NCBI GenBank assembly: GCA_946999025.1
Contig: CAMQBP010000043.1
Span: 1-12,134, forward strand
Direction of reading: 5' to 3'
Length of the DNA stretch: 12,134 bases
DNA from: an uncultured Prevotella sp.
GTDB taxonomy: Bacteria > Bacteroidota > Bacteroidia > Bacteroidales > Bacteroidaceae
The position numbers and the translations under genes are program-made. The notes below the pieces were generated by a model. That model saw only the letters and a program-made list of their open reading frames with translations, had not been told where the DNA came from and did not search any database. Below are positions 1 to 7,747 of the stretch, piece after piece; the first letter of the stretch is position 1; every line of letters starts with the position of its first letter.

Positions 1-1592
1 TGCGAACAAACTTGATTGGCGTATGCCAATGCAGGTGGATCGGTATAAGTACCTGCTATCATGCCCATAATGGTGAAATAGTTGAATTTATACTTCAAAC
101 GTGCAATTGTGCCGACAATAAGAATGGGAATGACGGTAATCAGAACGCCTGTGTAGACGTACTTCAATCCGTCACCTTGAACAACGGTGTTGACAAATCC
201 ATTTCCGGCTTTGATACCCACACTGGCTAAGAAAAGAACCAAACCAATCTCGCGCAGCATCATGTTGGCCGATGTTGTGGTGTAGGTCACCAACTTCATT
301 CTATAGCCATAGCGTCCAATCAGGATGGCGATGATCAATGGACCGCCTGCAAGACCCAGTTTCAAGGGGACAGGCATGCCAGGAATGGCAATTGGGAAGC
401 TACCAAAGAGGATTCCTATAAAGATACCAATGAAAATGGTTGCGATGTTAGGTGCGTTGAGACGCCGCATGGAGTTGCCCATCATGCGTTCTACGCGATT
501 GACGTTTTCTTCATGGCCTACCATCATGATGCGGTCGCCTATGTGTAAGTGTAGGTCGTGAGTAGCGAATAAGTCGATGCCCTGACGTGTGATTCTTGTG
601 ATGTTAACACCGTAAATGCTGGAGAAATGTATCTTGCCAAGTACCTTTCCGTTCATCGACGGACTTGTGATGACTACTCGTTTAGAAATCATAGGTTGTC
701 TCTTTTCTTCTTCAACCCAAGGCAACTCTGCAGCATGTCCAAAGCTCTTGATGACTTCAGCGTCTGACTCAGCACATACGATGAGCATCTCATCGCCTTT
801 TTGTACCACGGTTTCACCATTAGGTATCTGTATGATGTCATTGCGTTTCAGCCTTGAACAGACGAATTCTCGATTCAGAAATTCAGATATCTCTTGTAAT
901 GATCGTCCTTCAACGTATGAGTTGTCTACGCTAAGACGAATTTGGCATGGCTTGGCATGTGGATTGTCATCTTCTGCTTGTATCAGTTTGTCCTCTTCTT
1001 CATTCAAGTTTATTTTGCAAATGAAGCGTATGGCGATGGTAGCAGCGATGATACCCAACACGCCAAGGGGGTAAGCGCAGGCATACCCACTGGCTATTTG
1101 TGGCACGTCACCATTTGTAAAAACGGAGGTGAGTGCCTCGTTAGCAGCTCCCAAGCCTGGAGTATTGGTTACAGCACCATAAAGTGTTCCTACCATCATG
1201 GGCAGATTGGTTACTTCCGAGGTGTCGAAAAAGATGAAATAACAGGCAAACATCACGGCGATATTGAGGAAAACAGCCGTTGTAGAAAGCATGTTGAGGG
1301 TGATACCGCCACGCTTAAAACTTTCAAAAAAGCCTGGCCCAACTTGTAATCCGATACAGAAAACGAATAGAATCAGGCCAAAATCCTGAATGAATGTCAG
1401 CAAACTGACAGGTGCGGTGAATCCAGTGTGCCCCGCAACAATGCCTGCAAAGAGCACGAAGGTAACGCCCAAAGAGATGCCACCTATCTTAACTTTTCCC
1501 AATAATACACCAACAGCGATGACACTTGCGTAGAGTAAAACGATGTGCGCAACCGACTCGTTATTGGTAAACAATGCAATTATCCAGTCCAT
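1..1592 (-). CDS. YidE/AspT-family putative transporter, C-terminus beyond the left edge
   Basis: Reading the minus strand from the ATG at 1592 gives an open frame of 530 codons with no stop before the edge. The family usually has about 550-560 residues, so roughly the last 20-30 are missing. The N-terminal half (about residues 15-190) is a run of hydrophobic helices with the Gly/Pro-rich stretch GAVTNTPGLGAA. Two soluble segments with the look of RCK_C (TrkA-C) domains follow: about 210-285, containing EGRSLQEI, and about 300-375, containing GKVLGKIHF and GDRIMMVG. A second membrane half repeats the signature as GMIAGTYTDPPALAYAN. This duplicated membrane unit around paired RCK_C domains is typical of the AspT/YidE/YbjL family (TC 2.A.81), whose characterised member is an aspartate:alanine antiporter of the inner membrane. 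The substrate here cannot be read from sequence. The gene begins 16 nt after the proS stop and has no promoter of its own that I can see, so co-transcription with proS is likely. Confidence 0.88.
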   Translation of the reverse strand, partial: MDWIIALFTNNESVAHIVLLYASVIAVGVLLGKVKIGGISLGVTFVLFAGIVAGHTGFTAPVSLLTFIQDFGLILFVFCIGLQVGPGFFESFKRGGITLNMLSTTAVFLNIAVMFACYFIFFDTSEVTNLPMMVGTLYGAVTNTPGLGAANEALTSVFTNGDVPQIASGYACAYPLGVLGIIAATIAIRFICKINLNEEEDKLIQAEDDNPHAKPCQIRLSVDNSYVEGRSLQEISEFLNREFVCSRLKRNDIIQIPNGETVVQKGDEMLIVCAESDAEVIKSFGHAAELPWVEEEKRQPMISKRVVITSPSMNGKVLGKIHFSSIYGVNITRITRQGIDLFATHDLHLHIGDRIMMVGHEENVNRVERMMGNSMRRLNAPNIATIFIGIFIGILFGSFPIAIPGMPVPLKLGLAGGPLIIAILIGRYGYRMKLVTYTTTSANMMLREIGLVLFLASVGIKAGNGFVNTVVQGDGLKYVYTGVLITVIPILIVGTIARLKYKFNYFTIMGMIAGTYTDPPALAYANQVCS

Positions 1593-1608
1593 TTTAGTTC
1601 ATTATTAA

Positions 1609-3090
1609 TTAATAGCTGCGTGCGATGATGACACGATGTTTAGCTGGTTTACCTGAAACCATGTCTACACCGGGTGTCTGTTCAAAGCCAAATGGGACAC
1701 AGCGAATGGTTGCTTGTGTTTCTTCTTTAATTTTGGCTTCTGTTTCTTCGGTTCCATCCCAGTGACAAAGGAAGAATCCGCCATCTTTTATCTTCTCTTT
1801 AAACTCTTCATAGTTATCGCATTCATAAATATGAGCGTCACGATAGTCTTTGGCTTTCTTAAGAATGTTTGCTTGAATGTCGTCAAGCAGCTTGTGGATG
1901 TAATCGGTCAACCCTTCAACAGGAATGGTTTCTTTCTCCAAAGTGTCGCGACGCATCACTTCAATCGTGTTGTTTTCAAGATCTCTGCCACCCATAACCA
2001 GGCGCACAGGAACACCTTTTAACTCGTAATCCGCAAATTTGAATCCTGGACGTTTGTTGTTGCTGTCATCGTATTTTACAGTGATGCCGAGCTTTTTCAA
2101 GTCATCCATGAACGGATTAAGTTTATCAGAAATGGCCTTGAGCTGCTCTTCATTCTTAGCAATAGGAATGATGACAACCTGAATGGGGGCGAGCTTTGGA
2201 GGCAACACCAAACCATTGTCATCAGAGTGGGTCATGATTAGCGCACCAATCAGTCGTGTAGATACGCCCCAACTTGTCGCCCATACATACTCTGGTTTGT
2301 TCTCCTTGTTCAAATAGGTGACATCAAATGATTTGGCAAAGTTCTGCCCCAAGAAATGACTGGTTCCGCTCTGTAATGCCTTTCCGTCTTGCATCATGGC
2401 CTCAATGGTATATGTATCCAGAGCTCCTGCAAAGCGTTCGGTCTCGCTTTTCACGCCTTGCACCACGGGAACGGCCATCCATTGTTCTGCAAAGTCGGCA
2501 TATACCTTGAGCATTTTCTGTGCTTCTTCTTCCGCTTCTTCACGCGTTGCGTGGGCAGTGTGACCCTCCTGCCATAAAAATTCTGATGTTCTTAGGAATG
2601 GACGTGTACGCATTTCCCAGCGCATGACGTTGCACCACTGGTTGCACATCAAGGGTAGGTCGCGCCAAGACTGTATCCAGTTCTTGTACGTATTCCATAT
2701 AATGGTTTCTGAGGTAGGGCGAATAATCAGCTCTTCTTCCAGTTTTGCAGCGGGATCTACTTCCACGCTGTCGCCTGTTTCTGATGATTTAAGTCGGTAG
2801 TGTGTAACAACCGCGCATTCTTTCGCAAACCCTTTCACGTGTTCAGCCTCTCGACTCAGGAATGATTTGGGTATTAAAAGAGGGAAATAGGCATTTTGTG
2901 CACCTGTTTCCTTAAACATCTTGTCCAACTGTTGTTGCATTTTTTCCCAGATGGCGTAGCCGTAAGGCTTGATAACCATACAACCACGCACTGCCGATTG
3001 TTCAGCCAAATCGGCCTTAACAACCAAATCATTATACCACTGACTATAGTTTTCAGACCTTTTGGTCAAATCTTTTAATTCTTTTGCCAT
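1609..3090 (-). CDS. proS: Prolyl-tRNA synthetase, archaeal/eukaryote-like type
   Basis: A 493-residue class II aminoacyl-tRNA synthetase that charges tRNA-Pro with proline in the cytoplasm. Motif 1 lies around residues 38-75 (MVIKPYGYAIWEKM...). The proline-site loop RPTSETI is at 124-130. Motif 2 is at about 156-180 (MRWEMRTRPFLRTSEF), and motif 3 at about 274-298 (WGVSTRLIGALIM with Arg279, then LVLPP). The anticodon-binding domain spans about 303-405. A C-terminal ProRS-specific domain follows and ends in the conserved terminal tyrosine (IIARSY). Motifs 2 and 3 are close together, so the large editing insertion of the E. coli-type enzyme is absent; length and ending match the shorter archaeal/eukaryotic type. 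The ATG at 3090 begins the family's usual N-terminus. A -7 box lies about 100 nt upstream. The next gene downstream, a transporter, starts 16 nt after the stop. Confidence 0.97.
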   Translation of the reverse strand: MAKELKDLTKRSENYSQWYNDLVVKADLAEQSAVRGCMVIKPYGYAIWEKMQQQLDKMFKETGAQNAYFPLLIPKSFLSREAEHVKGFAKECAVVTHYRLKSSETGDSVEVDPAAKLEEELIIRPTSETIIWNTYKNWIQSWRDLPLMCNQWCNVMRWEMRTRPFLRTSEFLWQEGHTAHATREEAEEEAQKMLKVYADFAEQWMAVPVVQGVKSETERFAGALDTYTIEAMMQDGKALQSGTSHFLGQNFAKSFDVTYLNKENKPEYVWATSWGVSTRLIGALIMTHSDDNGLVLPPKLAPIQVVIIPIAKNEEQLKAISDKLNPFMDDLKKLGITVKYDDSNNKRPGFKFADYELKGVPVRLVMGGRDLENNTIEVMRRDTLEKETIPVEGLTDYIHKLLDDIQANILKKAKDYRDAHIYECDNYEEFKEKIKDGGFFLCHWDGTEETEAKIKEETQATIRCVPFGFEQTPGVDMVSGKPAKHRVIIARSY

Positions 3091-3192
3091 GTTATCTTGA
3101 TGAATAGTTATTTACTTCTACAATAGGGAAATTCATATTACATTTTAGTGATATCCCTTTTGACCATAAGTTTGTATTGCTTAAATTTGTCG

Positions 3193-3200
3193 CAAAATTA
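3193..3200 (-). promoter_or_regulatory. Putative proS promoter -7 box
   Basis: On the minus strand this octamer reads TAATTTTG, a perfect match to the Bacteroidetes sigma-ABfr -7 consensus TAnnTTTG. It would start transcription near 3186-3189, leaving a leader of about 95 nt before the proS ATG. I see no convincing TTTG -33 element 19-21 bp upstream, and the region is AT-rich, so a chance match is possible. Confidence 0.4.
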
Positions 3201-3243
3201 CAAAAAATTGTTGACTTGGGCATGATAATGCAATAAAAAGAAT

Positions 3244-3251
3244 TATCTTTG
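3244..3251 (+). promoter_or_regulatory. Putative promoter -7 box for the OmpA-family lipoprotein gene
   Basis: TATCTTTG followed by CA matches the Bacteroidetes -7 consensus TAnnTTTG. The same octamer lies ahead of dpp4 in this window. Transcription would start near 3256-3258, giving a leader of about 28 nt to the ATG at 3285. A -33 TTTG at the ideal spacing is not evident; the nearest TTG (3216-3218) is about 25 nt upstream. Confidence 0.5.
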
Positions 3252-3284
3252 CAACTATAAATATAAACACAAAACTGAGTGATT

Positions 3285-3962
3285 ATGAAGAAAATGAAAT
3301 TTATGACATTGGCTCTTTGCCTTCTAACCGTCTTTAGTTGTTCCACAAAACAGGGAACTGGAGCCTTGGCAGGTGCTGGCGGTGGAGCAGTCTTGGGAGC
3401 CATTATTGGTAAGATAGCAGGTAACGCTGGTGTTGGAGCTGCCATCGGTGGCGCAGTAGGTGCAGGTGCAGGCGCCATGATTGGCCGTCACATGGATAAA
3501 GTAGCGCAAGAAACAGCAGCACAAGTAGAGAATGCTAAGGTAGAAGAGGTAAAAGACAAAAACGGCCTTGACGCCGTGAAGGTAACCTTTGACAGCGGCA
3601 TTTTGTTCGCCAGCAGCAAGGCTAATTTAAATCAAACCAGCAAGAATGAGTTGGCAAAGTTCTCTACCGTTCTGAAGAAAAACAAGGATTGTCATATTGA
3701 TGTCTATGGACATACCGACTCAACTGGCAACGACGGCATCAACATTCCATTGAGCAACGACCGCGCCCGCAGCGTGGTGAACTACCTCAAGAGCTGTGGC
3801 GTTCCGTCCAGCCAGTTCCAGAATGTGGTAGGACAGGGCAGTTCACAACCCGTGGCTGACAATCGTACCAAGGCAGGACGTCAGCAAAACCGCCGCGTGG
3901 AGGTGTTCCTCTATGCCAGTCCGGCTATGGTTGAAGCTGCAAATGCTGGAACTCTTAACTAA
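3285..3962 (+). CDS. Glycine-zipper OmpA-family outer-membrane lipoprotein (YiaD-like)
   Basis: A 225-residue envelope protein. The N-terminus MKKMKFMTLALCLLTVFSC is a lipoprotein signal peptide with lipobox VFSC, so Cys19 should be cleaved and lipidated. Residues about 25-70 form a Gly/Ala-rich zipper (GGAVLGAIIGKIAG, GAAIGGAVGAGAGAMIG) able to pack in a membrane. A short linker rich in charged residues follows. Residues about 95-210 form an OmpA C-terminal domain that binds peptidoglycan non-covalently; the diaminopimelate-contacting motifs GHTDSTG and NDRARSVVNYL are intact, and the domain closes with QQNRRVEVFL. The overall plan matches E. coli YiaD. The ATG at 3285 was preferred to an in-frame GTG at 3279 because it gives a standard signal peptide. 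A terminator-like hairpin follows the stop. A role in anchoring the outer membrane to the wall is inferred from the family. Confidence 0.92.
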   Translation: MKKMKFMTLALCLLTVFSCSTKQGTGALAGAGGGAVLGAIIGKIAGNAGVGAAIGGAVGAGAGAMIGRHMDKVAQETAAQVENAKVEEVKDKNGLDAVKVTFDSGILFASSKANLNQTSKNELAKFSTVLKKNKDCHIDVYGHTDSTGNDGINIPLSNDRARSVVNYLKSCGVPSSQFQNVVGQGSSQPVADNRTKAGRQQNRRVEVFLYASPAMVEAANAGTLN

Positions 3963-3984
3963 TATATTTTTAGGTAAATATCAT

Positions 3985-4011
3985 AAGGGGTGCTACAAGG
4001 TACCCCTTTTT
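3985..4011 (+). terminator. Rho-independent terminator-like hairpin after the OmpA-family gene
   Basis: Seven base pairs (AAGGGGT at 3985-3991 with ACCCCTT at 4002-4008) enclose a 10-nt loop and run into a T tract through 4011. It lies 22 nt after the lipoprotein stop and ends only 9 nt before the mtgA ATG. It either ends the lipoprotein transcript or lets only part of it through into mtgA-uvrD. Confidence 0.7.
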
Positions 4012-4020
4012 CGTTGAAAC

Positions 4021-4749
4021 ATGAAGAAAATCGCATCATTTTTCCGTTGGGCTATTGTACTCTTTTTGACAACATCAATCCTCACTGTTGTCGCCTACCG
4101 GTTCATACCCGTCTACATAACCCCTTTGATGGTGATTCGATGCTTCGAGAAAGGCGAGCTCAAGATGCATCACCATTGGGTGCCAATGGACAATATTTCA
4201 CGACACATGCCTGTTGCCGTGATGGCCAGTGAGGACCAACGGTTCTTGTTGCACCATGGTTTTGACTACAATGCCATCGAGAAAGCTGCGGTTCATAACA
4301 TCAAAAACAAGACGGGAAAGAAGCGCGGAGCAAGCACGATTACACAACAAACGGCGAAAAACGTTTTTCTTTGGCCCGGCCGTTCGTGGGTCAGAAAAGG
4401 TTTTGAAGTTTACTTCACTGCCCTCATTGAGTTGATATGGAGCAAACAACGCATCATGGAGGTGTACTTGAATTCCATCGAAATGGGGGACATGATTTAT
4501 GGAGTGGATGCCGTAGCACGCTATCATTTCGGAAAAACGGCAAGTGATCTGTCGCGAACAGAATGCGCACTCATCGCCGCAACACTGCCAAACCCCATTC
4601 GGTTCAGCAGTAAAGCCCCCAGTGGGTATGTCCGGTTAAGACAAAGAAAGATAGAGCATGAGATGAAATTCATTCCGTCATTCCCAAAAGAAGGAGAGGA
4701 TATTGATCCAAACACCACCAAAGGAGGCATCTACCACAAGAAAAGATGA
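4021..4749 (+). CDS. mtgA: Monofunctional biosynthetic peptidoglycan glycosyltransferase
   Basis: A 242-residue GT51 enzyme that polymerises lipid II into glycan strands on the periplasmic face of the inner membrane. One N-terminal transmembrane segment (about residues 8-30, RWAIVLFLTTSILTVVAY) anchors it. The five-motif family pattern is present: ASEDQRFLLHHGFD at 69-82 with catalytic Glu71, RGASTITQQTAKN at 102-114 with the second conserved Glu replaced by the usual GASTITQQ block, RKGFEVYFTALIE at 125-137, KQRIMEVYLNSIEMG at 142-156, and the later Gly/Ala block around GVDAVARYHFGK. There is no transpeptidase domain, so it is not a bifunctional class A PBP, and the length is normal for MtgA. 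The stop overlaps the next gene's ATG (ATGA), implying translational coupling with the helicase. No promoter box was found in the 58 nt upstream, which are mostly taken up by a terminator-like hairpin. Confidence 0.95.
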   Translation: MKKIASFFRWAIVLFLTTSILTVVAYRFIPVYITPLMVIRCFEKGELKMHHHWVPMDNISRHMPVAVMASEDQRFLLHHGFDYNAIEKAAVHNIKNKTGKKRGASTITQQTAKNVFLWPGRSWVRKGFEVYFTALIELIWSKQRIMEVYLNSIEMGDMIYGVDAVARYHFGKTASDLSRTECALIAATLPNPIRFSSKAPSGYVRLRQRKIEHEMKFIPSFPKEGEDIDPNTTKGGIYHKKR

Positions 4750-7232
4750 AAGATTTATTGTCGCAATTAAACCAAGAGCAGCGCTTGGCTGTTACTTATA
4801 ACGACGGTCCACAGCTGGTTATCGCAGGTGCTGGGTCGGGCAAGACGCGTGTGTTGACTTACAAAATAGCTTATTTGGTTCAACAGGGTATGAAGCCCTG
4901 GTCTATCTTAGCTTTGACATTTACCAACAAAGCGGCTAACGAGATGAAGCAGCGCATCGCACAGTTGATTGGGCAAGAGACAGCCAGGCACATCCAAATG
5001 GGGACTTTTCACTCCATTTTTTCTCGCATTTTACGCATTGAGGCCGATGCTATTGGCTACACTTCGGGCTTTACCATCTATGACGAAAGTGATTCTCGGT
5101 CGTTGCTCAAAACCATCATCAAGGAAATGGGGCTCGACGACAAGGTGTACAGGCCAGCCAGCGTACATGCCATTATCAGTAAAGCCAAAAACCAGCTCAT
5201 CATGCCTCGTGATTATTCCAGTAGGTCAGAATTCATGAATCGCGACCGAAACAGTCGCATGCCTGAGCTTCATTCTGTGTACGAGGCTTATGTACAACGA
5301 TGCCGTAAGGCTAATGCCATGGACTTTGACGACTTGCTTGTTTTGACCCACCAGTTGCTGAAAGAGCATGAAGGCATCCGACAAAAATATTGCGAGCGCT
5401 TTCAGTATGTGCTGGTTGATGAATATCAGGACACCAACTACGCACAGCAATGCATCGTATGGCTGCTAACCAAAGAGCATCGTCACATCTGCGTGGTGGG
5501 CGACGACGCGCAAAGTATTTACGGATTTCGTGGAGCCAACATCGATAACATCTTGGATTTCCAACAGATATACGAAGGTTCGCGCCTCTTCAAGCTTCAG
5601 CAAAATTACCGATCTACACAGAGAATCGTGCAGGCAGCCAACAGTTTGATTAAGCACAACGAACGGCAAATACCCAAAGATGTGTTCAGTGAGAACGATG
5701 AGGGGGAGAAGATTATTTTTAAACCCGTTTATTCGGACAAAGAAGAAGCATTCGTGGTTTGCAAGGATATCAAGCGAATTGCCAAACAGGATAACGCGCC
5801 CTACAGCGATTTTGCCATCTTGTACCGAACCAACGCACAAAGCCGAAGTTTCGAGGAGGAGATGCGAAAGCAAAACATTCCATACCGAATCTATGGCGGT
5901 TTGAGCTTCTATCAGCGCAAGGAGATTAAAGACATCATCGCTTATTTTCGTTTGGTCGTCAATCCTGATGATGAAGAGGCTTTCAAGCGCATCATCAACT
6001 ATCCAACCAGGGGTATCGGGAATGTGACTATCCAAAAGATAGCCGACTCGGCTCGCAACCATGCAGTGAGTTTCTGGCAGGTCATATCCAATCCTGCACA
6101 ATATCTCCAGGAGGTGAATCAAGGCACACTTGGCAAAATCAATCGATTTAAAGAACTCATAGAGGGATATATCTTAAAAGCTTCTGACACAGATGTATAT
6201 CAGTTGGGCAATGAGATTATGAAGACAAGTGGATTCATTGCCGACATCTATTCCAACAGCGATCCAGAAGGACTGGCGCGACAAGAGAATGTAGAAGAAC
6301 TGTTGGCGGGGATGAAAGATTTCTGTGAAAGCAAGAAAGAAGAGGGTAAAGAAAACGAAATTTATCTCACCGACTATCTTCAGGAGGTTGCTTTGCTCAC
6401 TGATTTGGATAGCGATGATGGCGAGGGGAGTCGGGTGTCACTGATGACTGTGCATGCCGCCAAGGGGCTGGAGTTTCCCACCGTCTTTATTGTTGGACTG
6501 GAAGAAAACATTTTCCCAAGCCCGCTGTCGATGGGCTCGATGCGTGAAATGGAGGAAGAGCGCCGTTTGCTCTATGTGGCCATCACCCGGGCAGAGAAGC
6601 ATTGCATCATGACGAGTGCCAAAAACAGGTGGCGGTTCGGAAAGATGGAGTTTGACACGCCGAGCCGATTCATCAAGGACATCGATCCGAAGTTGATGGT
6701 GGTAGAGAGCGAGTCAGATGAGTTTGGTCTTCAAGCCACCAAACATTCAGGCTTCGACCGCCGTACCTCCTCCGGCTACGGTCGTGAATATTCGTCAGAC
6801 GTTCCTTATATTGGTAGAAACACGTGGGGTGATGGAGAGTTTAGGACGAATGACAGAATGCAGAACTCACGCCCGGTGGCGAGTCAATTCCGGGCCGATG
6901 CGAAGCCAAAAATCACCACTTCGCGACGTGCCGAGATTGCCGTTGATCCCTTTTCAGAATCGTTTAAGCGCCGCTTGCAGCAAGCTGGTGGCAATTTAAA
7001 AAAGGTTTCAGAAGCTATTAGTCATGGAGGTCGTACACTCCCAGATGCTGCACCCGCAGCGCACGCAGGCTCTTTGCAAGAGGGAAGCGTCATCGAACAC
7101 CAACGGTTTGGCGTGGGTACTGTGCTGAAAATCGAGGGTACCGGTGAAAACCAGAAGATTACAGTTGAATTTAAGAACTCGGGAACCAAACAACTTCTAA
7201 TCAAATTTGCCCGGTTTACCATTCTAAAATAA
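4746..7232 (+). CDS. uvrD: UvrD/PcrA-type superfamily 1A DNA helicase
   Basis: An 828-residue ATP-dependent 3'-5' DNA helicase of the UvrD/PcrA/Rep group, acting in the cytoplasm in nucleotide excision and mismatch repair and in clearing replication-transcription conflicts. Motifs in order: Q motif LNQEQRLAV (8-16); Walker A AGAGSGKTR (27-35); Ia TFTNKAANEMKQR (58-70); II VDEYQDTN (224-231); III VVGDDAQSIYGFRGA (250-264); IV QNYRST (286-291); V VSLMTVHAAKGLEFPTVF (564-581); VI EEERRLLYVAITRAEK (603-618). After a low-complexity Ser/Arg/Gly linker (about 655-775), residues about 780-828 (GSVIEHQRFGVGTVLKIEG...) form the Tudor-like C-terminal domain that in PcrA and UvrD contacts RNA polymerase. 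DEYQD and this tail favour a PcrA-like member, and the Bacteroidetes protein is usually annotated UvrD. The ATG overlaps the mtgA stop by 4 nt. Composition matches its neighbours. Confidence 0.96.
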   Translation: MKDLLSQLNQEQRLAVTYNDGPQLVIAGAGSGKTRVLTYKIAYLVQQGMKPWSILALTFTNKAANEMKQRIAQLIGQETARHIQMGTFHSIFSRILRIEADAIGYTSGFTIYDESDSRSLLKTIIKEMGLDDKVYRPASVHAIISKAKNQLIMPRDYSSRSEFMNRDRNSRMPELHSVYEAYVQRCRKANAMDFDDLLVLTHQLLKEHEGIRQKYCERFQYVLVDEYQDTNYAQQCIVWLLTKEHRHICVVGDDAQSIYGFRGANIDNILDFQQIYEGSRLFKLQQNYRSTQRIVQAANSLIKHNERQIPKDVFSENDEGEKIIFKPVYSDKEEAFVVCKDIKRIAKQDNAPYSDFAILYRTNAQSRSFEEEMRKQNIPYRIYGGLSFYQRKEIKDIIAYFRLVVNPDDEEAFKRIINYPTRGIGNVTIQKIADSARNHAVSFWQVISNPAQYLQEVNQGTLGKINRFKELIEGYILKASDTDVYQLGNEIMKTSGFIADIYSNSDPEGLARQENVEELLAGMKDFCESKKEEGKENEIYLTDYLQEVALLTDLDSDDGEGSRVSLMTVHAAKGLEFPTVFIVGLEENIFPSPLSMGSMREMEEERRLLYVAITRAEKHCIMTSAKNRWRFGKMEFDTPSRFIKDIDPKLMVVESESDEFGLQATKHSGFDRRTSSGYGREYSSDVPYIGRNTWGDGEFRTNDRMQNSRPVASQFRADAKPKITTSRRAEIAVDPFSESFKRRLQQAGGNLKKVSEAISHGGRTLPDAAPAAHAGSLQEGSVIEHQRFGVGTVLKIEGTGENQKITVEFKNSGTKQLLIKFARFTILK

Positions 7233-7410
7233 TTATTCTCTGTCTGAGCAATCTTTCTATCTTCCCGATCCTAGACATGGAATGGATGGTGATTGATAAA
7301 ATGAGGGAGCATCTCTGATTTGTCTTATAATCTGACAAAAAAAGGCCTTTTTTAATCTTTCAAACCAGAAAAAACCAATAGGCAAGCGAGGTGCAAAGAT
7401 TCGTTTCGTT

Positions 7411-7432
7411 TGAAAGCGTAACGGCGTTTTCA
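7411..7432. other. Small hairpin in the intergenic gap
   Basis: Eight pairs, TGAAAGCG (7411-7418) with CGTTTTCA (7425-7432), including one G-U, close a 6-nt loop. It has no T tract. It is the first of three hairpins in the gap and may be part of a repeat. Confidence 0.4.
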
Positions 7433-7527
7433 CGGTAAACACATTGCTATTGTGCTGTTGAAAAAGGAATTGATGCCGATAAATGCGGTTTTTTATGAAC
7501 CAAGTACCATGCAATTGAAGGCCAAGT

Positions 7528-7561
7528 GCATTGACTTTAGGCTTTCAAAGCAATGCTTTTT
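7528..7561 (+). terminator. Terminator-like hairpin with T tract, about 300 nt after uvrD
   Basis: GCATTG (7528-7533) pairs with CAATGC (7551-7556). CTTT (7535-7538) pairs with AAAG (7547-7550), with A7534 bulged, and the loop is 8 nt. TTTTT follows directly at 7557-7561. This is the only hairpin-plus-T-tract downstream of uvrD that I found, but it lies far from the stop, so it may instead belong to a repeat element occupying the gap. Confidence 0.45.
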
Positions 7562-7641
7562 GGAATCAAAACCGTGGAGATTGATTTGGAAATTATGTGA
7601 TGATTTCGCAATAGGTTGTGCTTCAATGAGATAATGAAGTG

Positions 7642-7704
7642 CGCCATATTTCGCTTATTTGCGGCGTGTGGACAGTTTGTTTGTTCACAAGCGAAATATG
7701 AGCG
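7642..7704. repeat. Long two-part inverted repeat in the intergenic gap
   Basis: CATATTTCGCTT (7645-7656) is the exact reverse complement of AAGCGAAATATG (7689-7700). Allowing A7701 to bulge, CGC (7642-7644) also pairs with GCG (7702-7704). Within the arms, GTGGACA (7668-7674) pairs with TGTTCAC (7682-7688), including one G-U, and closes a 7-nt loop directly against the outer stem. Neither strand has a T tract after it, so it is not a textbook terminator. It could be an element end, a REP-like unit, or a structured 3' region of the radical SAM transcript. Confidence 0.6.
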
Positions 7705-7747
7705 GGGTGTTGTCAAGAAAATTCAGCATAGAAGAAGGGTGCGAACA

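Larger units (their letters stand above)
7233..7747. other. 515-nt gap between convergent genes, without a credible gene
   Basis: This stretch lies between the uvrD stop and the stop of the minus-strand radical SAM gene. It contains short open frames (for example 7452-7634 on plus and 7257-7514 on minus), but neither gives a recognisable domain, and they overlap in opposite directions. It does contain a 16-bp A/T-flanked palindrome (7338-7353) and three separate hairpins (7411-7432, 7528-7561, 7642-7704). I see no tRNA, rRNA, CRISPR or transposase remnant. The length and the run of hairpins suit a non-coding repeat or a structured RNA better than a decayed gene. Confidence 0.6.

Noticed and set aside
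1714..2022. Phe-rich open frame antisense to proS
   Set aside because: Reverse-strand shadow of Lys/Glu-rich proS codons; it gives no family resemblance.
3092..3478. Pro/Ala-rich open frame antisense to the lipoprotein gene
   Set aside because: It is the mirror of the glycine-zipper codons (Gly-Ala codons read backwards as Ala-Pro) and has no independent support.
3985..4011. Riboswitch or attenuator upstream of mtgA
   Set aside because: Only a simple hairpin is present, with no competing antiterminator fold or known aptamer pattern.
7338..7353. A/T-flanked palindrome (six A, GGCC, six T) as a terminator
   Set aside because: With no loop bases between the GC pairs, the hairpin would have only a weak A-T stem; probably a chance palindrome.
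7452..7634. Open frame of 60 codons on the plus strand in the 515-nt gap
   Set aside because: No recognisable domain, no promoter, and two hairpins or hairpin halves inside it; better explained as non-coding sequence.
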